From: Cupriavidus necator
GTDB lineage: Bacteria; Pseudomonadota; Gammaproteobacteria; Burkholderiales; Burkholderiaceae
NCBI RefSeq assembly: GCF_013141915.1
Contig: NZ_SROX01000019.1
Coordinates: forward strand, 62,001-126,000
DNA: 64,000 nt
Reading direction: 5' to 3'
The notes beneath the pieces were generated by a model. It was given only the letters and a program-made list of their open reading frames with translations. It made no database searches and had not been told where the DNA came from. Of the stretch, positions 59,412-64,000 are shown one piece after another. A program made the translations under genes and the position numbers. Each line of letters opens with the position of its first letter. Positions within the stretch are counted from its first letter, which is position 1.

Positions 59412-60694
59412 GCACCCTCCACGCCACGCTGGCGCAAAAGCTGGTGGCACGCGCCGCCGGGCTGGCGCATGCCGAGCCGGGCACCGTGGTGATCTGCCGG
59501 GTCGACCTGGCGATGTCGCACGACTCCAGCGGCCCGCGCCGCGTGGCGCCGCTGCTGGAAGAACTGGGCACCGGCGTCTGGGATCCGTCGCGCTATGTGG
59601 TGGTGACCGACCATTTCGTGCCCGGCGGCGATGCCCAGGCCGAATCGATCCTGCGCTTCACGCGCGACTGGACGCGCCAGGCCGGCGCGCACTTCATCGA
59701 CGCCGAAGGCATCTGCCACGTGGTGCTGCCCGAGCGCGGCCATGTGCTGCCAGGGCGCCTGATCGTTGGCGGTGACAGCCACAGTCCCACCGGCGGCGCC
59801 TTCGGCGCGTATATGTTCGGCGTGGGCGCGACCGAGATGGCCGGCGTGCTAGCCACCGGCGAGATCTGGCTGCGGGTGCCCGACACCATCCGGCTGCAAT
59901 GGGACGGGCAACTCGCGCCCGGGGTGTGCGCCAAGGACATGATGCTGTTCCTGTGCGCCACGCTGGGCATGGGTGGCGGGCGCTACCAGGCCCTGGAATT
60001 CACAGGCAGCGCCGTCGCCGCGCTGCCGATGCAGGAGCGCATGACGCTTACCAACATGAGCACCGAGCTGGGCGCGCAGACCGGGCTGGTGGCGCCCGAC
60101 GCGGTCACGCTCGACTGGCTGGCCCAGGCCGGCGTGCCGGCGCAGACCCTGGCGGCGATCGACCTGGACCACTGGCGCAGCGACGCCGGCGCGCCGGTGC
60201 TGGCCACCCATCGCTTCGACGCCGCGGCGCTGGTGCCGCAGGTGGCCGCGCCGCACTCGCCCGCCAACAGCGCGCCGGTGGACCGCGCCGCCGGCGAGCC
60301 GGTGCAGATCGCCTACCTGGGCGCCTGCACCGGCGCCAAGCTGGAAGACCTGCGCATGGCCGCGCGCGTGCTGCGCGGGCGCCGCGTGGCCGCCGGCGTG
60401 ACGCTGCAGGTGGCACCGGCCTCGCGCCGCGACCAGCTGCAGGCCGAGCAGGAAGGCACGCTGCGGATCCTCGCCGACGCCGGCGCCATGCTGCTGCCCA
60501 ACGCCTGCGGCGCCTGCGCCGGCTATGGCGCGGCGCGCTTCCCGGCGGGCAGCCGTGCCATCGCCTCGACCGCGCGCAACTTCGCCGGCCGCATGGGCGA
60601 CGCCGGCAGCGCCGTGTGGCTCGGCTCGCCGATGACAGTAGCCGCCAGCGCCGTCACCGGCCGCATTACCGATCCGCGTACGCTGCTGGAGTAA
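59408..60694 (+). CDS. LeuC/aconitase-family dehydratase large subunit
   Basis: A 428-residue 4Fe-4S hydro-lyase subunit starting at ATG 59408. VVGGDSHSPTGGAFGAYMFG-like sequence (IVGGDSHSPTGGAFGAYMFG) near residue 120 is clear. The cluster cysteines fit GACTGAKLEDLR (about residue 302) and NACGACAGYG (about 365, Cys-x-x-Cys). The GACTGAK segment deviates from the usual SCTNGR of LeuC, which points to a different substrate. The protein is slightly shorter than LeuC (470). With the next gene it would dehydrate or isomerise a hydroxy-acid such as a methylated malate or citramalate. The true substrate is unknown. Confidence 0.85.
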   Translation: MSTLHATLAQKLVARAAGLAHAEPGTVVICRVDLAMSHDSSGPRRVAPLLEELGTGVWDPSRYVVVTDHFVPGGDAQAESILRFTRDWTRQAGAHFIDAEGICHVVLPERGHVLPGRLIVGGDSHSPTGGAFGAYMFGVGATEMAGVLATGEIWLRVPDTIRLQWDGQLAPGVCAKDMMLFLCATLGMGGGRYQALEFTGSAVAALPMQERMTLTNMSTELGAQTGLVAPDAVTLDWLAQAGVPAQTLAAIDLDHWRSDAGAPVLATHRFDAAALVPQVAAPHSPANSAPVDRAAGEPVQIAYLGACTGAKLEDLRMAARVLRGRRVAAGVTLQVAPASRRDQLQAEQEGTLRILADAGAMLLPNACGACAGYGAARFPAGSRAIASTARNFAGRMGDAGSAVWLGSPMTVAASAVTGRITDPRTLLE

Positions 60695-60744
60695 CGCCGC
60701 AGCCCTGACCCCGTACCCGCCGCTGGCGGGACAGACTTCCCCGC

Positions 60745-61266
60745 ATGACCTCTGCCTTCGCCCCCGCTCCTGCCGGCCGCCTCTGGCGCTTCGGCGACAA
60801 CATCGACACCGATGCCATGGCCCCCGCCGTGCTGATGAAAGCGCCGCTGCAGGTGCTGGCACGGCATTGCCTGGCCGCGCTGCGCCCGGAGTTTCCCGCC
60901 AGCGTACGCCCCGGCGACGTGCTGGTGGCCGGCGCCAACTTCGGCATCGGTTCCTCGCGCGAGCAGGCGCCGCAGGCGCTGCGCGAACTGGGCGTGGGCG
61001 CGGTGGTGGCGCAATCGTTTGGCGGGCTGTTCTATCGCAACGCCATCAACCTGGGGCTGCCGGTGCTGGTCTGCGCCGACACCAGCGGGCTGGCCGACGG
61101 CGCGCACGGGGTGCTGGACCTGGACACCGCGCAATTGCGGCTGGACGACGGCAGCGTGGTGGCGTGCGAACCGATTCCGGCGTTCCTGCGCGCCATCCTG
61201 GCCGCGGGCGGGCTGGTGCCGCACCTGAAGGCGCGCCTGGCGCGCGAACGCGGCGCCGGGGGCTGA
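60745..61266 (+). CDS. LeuD-family dehydratase small subunit
   Basis: A 173-residue subunit starting at ATG 60745, 50 bases after the large subunit. RLWRFGDNIDTDAMAPAVLM and GANFGIGSSREQAPQALREL are the LeuD hallmarks (the GSSRE loop contacts substrate). VAQSFGGLFYRNAINLGLPV completes the swivelling domain. It completes the heterodimeric hydro-lyase of the Bug cassette. Confidence 0.9.
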   Translation: MTSAFAPAPAGRLWRFGDNIDTDAMAPAVLMKAPLQVLARHCLAALRPEFPASVRPGDVLVAGANFGIGSSREQAPQALRELGVGAVVAQSFGGLFYRNAINLGLPVLVCADTSGLADGAHGVLDLDTAQLRLDDGSVVACEPIPAFLRAILAAGGLVPHLKARLARERGAGG

Positions 61267-61276
61267 AGCCGGCGCC

Positions 61277-61984
61277 TCAGGCCGCGGCAGGCGGTGGCGC
61301 GGTGCGCAGCAGCGCCAGCGCCTCTTCGTCGCTGGTCTGGCTGAAATCGAGGTAGAACGCGCCCACCGCGCCGAAACTGGGCGGCGTGTTCAGGCAGATG
61401 ACCTCGTCGGCGGCCGGCGCCAGGCTGGCCAGCCCCTCCTGCGAACCAACCGGCGTGGCCGCGACCACGCGCGCCGCACCGGCCATGCGCACGCCTTCGA
61501 GCGCGGCGCGCATGGTGGCGCCGGTGGCCACGCCATCATCGACCACGATCACGACGCGTCCGGCGCGGGCCGGCACCGGCTTGCCGCCGCGGTAGCGCTG
61601 CTGGCGCCGGGCGATCTCGTCGAGCTGGCGGCCGCGCTCGGCATCGAAGCTGCCGCTGTCGACGGCGCGGCGTGCCCAGGGATCGTCATTGACCACCGTG
61701 TGCGGCCCGCCGCCGCCGGCATCGCCCTCCACCACCGCGCCCAGTGCCAGTTCCGGGTAGCCCAGCGCACCGATCTTGCGCACCAGCAGCACGTCCAGCT
61801 GCCCGTCCAGCGCGCGCGCCACCTCAAACGCCACCGGCACGCCGCCGCGCGGCAACGCCAGCACCAGCGGCGGCTGGCCCAGCCGGGCGGCGCCAAAGCC
61901 CAGCGCCGCCAGGTGGCGGCCGAGGTATTGGCCCGCTTCGCGGCGATCGGCAAAGCACGGGGGCAAGGACATGTCGGTTTCCAT
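61277..61984 (-). CDS. Phosphoribosyltransferase-domain protein
   Basis: A 235-residue protein; ATG 61984 chosen, ATG 61972 also possible. RREAGQYLGRHLAALGFGAA, ALPRGGVPVAFEVARALDGQ, and the PRPP loop VVIVVDDGVATGATMRAALE (about residue 140) match the predicted phosphoribosyltransferase family common beside stress or dienelactone genes. A flexible hood occupies 80-125. Activity is unproven. It is convergent with the LeuD-like gene. Confidence 0.85.
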   Translation of the reverse strand: METDMSLPPCFADRREAGQYLGRHLAALGFGAARLGQPPLVLALPRGGVPVAFEVARALDGQLDVLLVRKIGALGYPELALGAVVEGDAGGGGPHTVVNDDPWARRAVDSGSFDAERGRQLDEIARRQQRYRGGKPVPARAGRVVIVVDDGVATGATMRAALEGVRMAGAARVVAATPVGSQEGLASLAPAADEVICLNTPPSFGAVGAFYLDFSQTSDEEALALLRTAPPPAAA

Positions 61985-62244
61985 GGGCGGGACAGTCCGG
62001 CGCGGGGTCCCTCCGCCCAATATAGACCCTGGCGCTGCCTGCGGCGGCGGCCCGCGGGTCACCTGCCGGCGCGCGCCGGCACGAGCCGGCGCCATTAGGC
62101 GCGATGGTGCAACAGTGTGTTCAGCCGGGGGTAGCTGACCGCGCCGCAGTGCAGCATTACGATGACGGCTGGCACTGACAACGCCGCACCGCCCTTGCCG
62201 GACAGGCCCACGCCCGCGCCCGGCCCGATCGCCTGAGCCCTGAC

Positions 62245-62433
62245 ATGACCACGCCCTCCTCCGCCCGCGCCGCGACTGCGCAACCCCGCCACGACGCCAC
62301 GGCAGACGTTTCCCCCCTCGCCGCGCCGGACATTCCGTTCGGTTCGCTCGAAGCCGCCGCGATGGCCGAGCTGCCGTACACCTTCCGCCCGGCCGGCACC
62401 TGCACCCGCTACTACGACGAGTTTTTCGGCTGA
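62245..62433 (+). CDS. Small hypothetical ORF, 62 codons
   Basis: A 62-residue ORF starting at ATG 62245, with a Thr/Ala/Pro-rich N-terminus and a structured-looking end (ELPYTFRPAGTCTRYYDEFF then Gly). The end looks unlike a chance frame, but the start has no clear ribosome-binding site. Its stop overlaps the stop of the convergent LysR gene by 22 bases. No family is recognised. Confidence 0.4.
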   Translation: MTTPSSARAATAQPRHDATADVSPLAAPDIPFGSLEAAAMAELPYTFRPAGTCTRYYDEFFG

Positions 62434-63311
62434 AGCGCCGGCGGCGCGCCTGCCGCCATCACGGTATCGCAGAGCGCGGCCAGCCGCGCCGCCATGTCGC
62501 GTGCGGCGGCCGGCAGGTCCGGCTGCGCGTGCAGGCTCAGTTCGACATCCGGCGCCGCGGCGGGCCAGCCTTGCTCCAGTACCGTGTGCTGCGCCGTGGC
62601 CAGCCGCCGCGGCAGCAGCGTCACGCCCAGGCCATCGGCCACCGCCGCCAGGATGCTGGCCAGGCTGGCGCTGACAAAGGCCACGCGCCAGCGCCGGCCG
62701 CCGGCGTCGAGTGCGTGCGTCATCTCGCCGCGATACAGGCCGCCCACCGGGAACACCACCAGCGGCACCGGATCGCGCGCCACCGCCGGACGGCTGCGGC
62801 TGTCGATCCAGCACAGCGGCTCCGGCCAGCTGGCCAGCCCCTGCGCCTGGCCGGTGCGCTGCTTGACCAGCACCAGGTCCAGCTCGCGGTCCTGGAAACG
62901 CTGCCACAGCTCGTGGCTCAGGCCACTGGTCACCTCCAGCCGCATGCCCGGCCAGTCATCGGCAAACCCGGCCAGCACCGGGGTCAGCGGGCGCGCGGCA
63001 AAGTCCTCGGGCACGCCGAGCCGGATCTCGCCCTGGCCGGCGCTCTGGCGCAACTGCCCCACCGCCTCGGCCATTAGCTGCTGCAGGCGGCGCGCATAGC
63101 CGAGCAGGCGCTCGCCTTCCGGCGTAGTGGTGACATAGCGGCCGCCGCGGTCCAGCAGCACGCAGCCCAGCTGGTCTTCCAGCCGCCGCACCTGCTGGCT
63201 CACGGTGGACTGGGTCAGGTGCACACGCTGGGCGGCGCGGGTAAAGCTGCCGCTTTCGGCGACGGCGACAAAACTCTGCAGCAGCACGGGGTCGAGACGG
63301 GGATCCTGCAT
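62412..63311 (-). CDS. LysR-family regulator
   Basis: A 299-residue LysR protein starting at ATG 63311 (MQDPRLDPVLLQSFVAVAES). The recognition helix is RVHLTQSTVSQQVRRLEDQL, followed by DRGGRYVTTTPEGERLLGYA. The effector domain is short and typical. It is divergent from the deaminase gene (177 bases between starts); the AT-rich TTTAATTTCCCAATCA at 63355-63370 may contain its operator. The deaminase and the transporter after it are the likely targets. Confidence 0.92.
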   Translation of the reverse strand: MQDPRLDPVLLQSFVAVAESGSFTRAAQRVHLTQSTVSQQVRRLEDQLGCVLLDRGGRYVTTTPEGERLLGYARRLQQLMAEAVGQLRQSAGQGEIRLGVPEDFAARPLTPVLAGFADDWPGMRLEVTSGLSHELWQRFQDRELDLVLVKQRTGQAQGLASWPEPLCWIDSRSRPAVARDPVPLVVFPVGGLYRGEMTHALDAGGRRWRVAFVSASLASILAAVADGLGVTLLPRRLATAQHTVLEQGWPAAAPDVELSLHAQPDLPAAARDMAARLAALCDTVMAAGAPPALQPKNSS

Positions 63312-63488
63312 GACGGGGCATCCATTGGTTTTTCCACTGTTGGCGATTTCATCATTTAATTTCCCAATCACCAAGGCCCGGCGTACAGTGGCGCCACGCA
63401 GCCCCAGGCTGCGTCCGGGCGCCGTCGCCCCTGACTTCAAGCACCATGCCGCGTTGCGCGCGAGCATGTACCCACTTTTCTGCCAACC

Positions 63489-63947
63489 ATGACCACTCAC
63501 CAGGCATTCATGCGCGAGGCGGTCCGCCTCGCCTTGGCCAACCGTGACCGGGGCGCGCGCCCGTTCGGCGCCGTGCTGGTACTCGACGGCGAGGCTGTCG
63601 CCACCGGCGTCAACGACATCGTCCACAGCCACGACCCCACCACCCATGCCGAGATGGAGGCGGTGCGCGCCGCCGCGCGCAAGCTGGGCCGGCCCGACCT
63701 GCGCGGCAGCGTGGTCTATGCCACCGGCCACCCCTGCCCGATGTGCCTGGCGGCGCTGACCATGGCCGGGGTGCAGGCGGTCTACTACGCGTTCGACAAC
63801 CACGATGCCGCCCCCTATGGCATGTCGAGCGAGGCCGCCTACCAGGCGCTGCGCCTGCCACTCGACCCGCCGCCGTTGCCGCTCACGCGGGTGCCGGTCG
63901 AACTTTCCGCCGCGCAGCTCTACGGCGTGCGCGCGCGCCGTGGCTGA
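63489..63947 (+). CDS. Nucleoside/guanine deaminase-family enzyme
   Basis: A 152-residue zinc deaminase starting at ATG 63489. The zinc and catalytic motifs are THAEMEAVRAAARKLG (HAE, residue about 54) and ATGHPCPMCLAALTMA (PCxxC, about 81). The short length and C-terminal PYGMSSEAAYQ fit guanine deaminase/tRNA-deaminase-like proteins acting on purines. The following frame overlaps it by 8 bases, suggesting co-expression with a transporter. Confidence 0.88.
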   Translation: MTTHQAFMREAVRLALANRDRGARPFGAVLVLDGEAVATGVNDIVHSHDPTTHAEMEAVRAAARKLGRPDLRGSVVYATGHPCPMCLAALTMAGVQAVYYAFDNHDAAPYGMSSEAAYQALRLPLDPPPLPLTRVPVELSAAQLYGVRARRG

Positions 63948-64000
63948 GGGCGCGCGCCCGCCGCGCTGGCTGGTGCTGGCGGCCGTGGCCGGCATCGGCC
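63940..64000 (+). CDS. Start of a probable membrane transporter (cut by window end)
   Basis: A GTG at 63940 overlaps the deaminase stop and opens a frame to the window edge: VAEGARPPRWLVLAAVAGIG. A basic residue before a hydrophobic helix is typical of the start of an MFS or similar permease. Only 20 codons are visible, so family is a guess. Translational coupling to the deaminase is likely if the start is correct. Confidence 0.4.
   Translation, partial: MAEGARPPRWLVLAAVAGIG

Noticed and set aside
1..64000. tRNA, rRNA, IS element, prophage or attachment site
   Set aside because: I saw no cloverleaf, rRNA segment, transposase or integrase motif, or flanking direct repeats. A tRNAscan or ISfinder search would be decisive.

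Overview
The window is high-GC DNA, densely coding on both strands. It looks like a Burkholderiales chromosome, and Cupriavidus is the best guess. This rests on three orphan tripartite-tricarboxylate (Bug) receptors, many LysR regulators beside small catabolic cassettes, an LctP/LutABC lactate module and G/C-ending codons. The genus is an inference. Both ends cut through genes (a DMT exporter at the left, a probable MFS protein at the right). I saw no rRNA, tRNA, CRISPR array, insertion sequence or prophage.

Layout. 1-1.6 kb: DMT exporter, a possible 70-nt sRNA, a PadR-like regulator. 1.6-5.6 kb (-): three-gene ABC importer of the 2-aminoethylphosphonate type. 5.7-11.2 kb: two divergent cyclic-di-GMP membrane enzymes (CHASE-PAS-GGDEF-EAL and Cache-HAMP-PAS-GGDEF). 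11.2-20.2 kb: zinc-ribbon protein, Cys-rich four-helix protein, LysR, fumC, ferredoxin-NADP reductase, SDR, MHS-type transporter with LysR, YbaK-like protein. 20.2-22.5 kb (-): eutBC. 22.7-29.4 kb: AI-2E-type permease, then an L-lactate module (lldR divergent from lutA-lutC-lutB-lctP) with a palindromic LldR-type operator. 29.6-34.7 kb: CoA-transferase, Bug receptor and AidB-like acyl-CoA dehydrogenase, with a divergent LysR. 34.9-37.5 kb: Fur-box-preceded feoA-feoB plus a Cys-rich membrane protein. 38-40 kb: leuA preceded by a Leu-rich leader peptide. 40.3-43.4 kb: ompW, amn, GNAT and a broken oxidoreductase gene. 43.4-48.4 kb: secreted metallo-beta-lactamase-fold protein, Bug receptor, AtuA-type pair and divergent LysR. 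48.4-51.2 kb: SDR, amino-acid-type ABC binding protein, DUF1269-like protein.

The most interesting region is 51.4-56.8 kb (-). Five genes encode only exported proteins: a 538-residue Gly/Ala/Ser/Asn-rich protein, a 144-residue protein, a periplasmic C39 peptidase, a 297-residue protein, and an outer-membrane barrel with an N-terminal coiled coil. Content and the D-E-F order resemble the Pseudomonas Fap functional-amyloid operon. The 144- and 297-residue proteins each carry an LDD[V/M]RGG motif that fits the double-glycine cleavage rule of C39 peptidases. I propose a diverged Fap-like fibre secretion system whose peptidase matures two accessory subunits.

57.5-61.3 kb holds a GntR regulator, Bug receptor and LeuC/LeuD-type dehydratase pair, probably for uptake and isomerisation or hydration of an unidentified carboxylic acid. 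The window ends with a phosphoribosyltransferase, a small ORF, a LysR, a nucleoside deaminase and the start of a transporter.

Short repeats: six copies of a 20-bp sequence (CACGCAGAANYGGGTACGCT) lie in intergenic DNA, all downstream of and in the same orientation as the preceding gene. A REP-like palindrome family flanks lctP.
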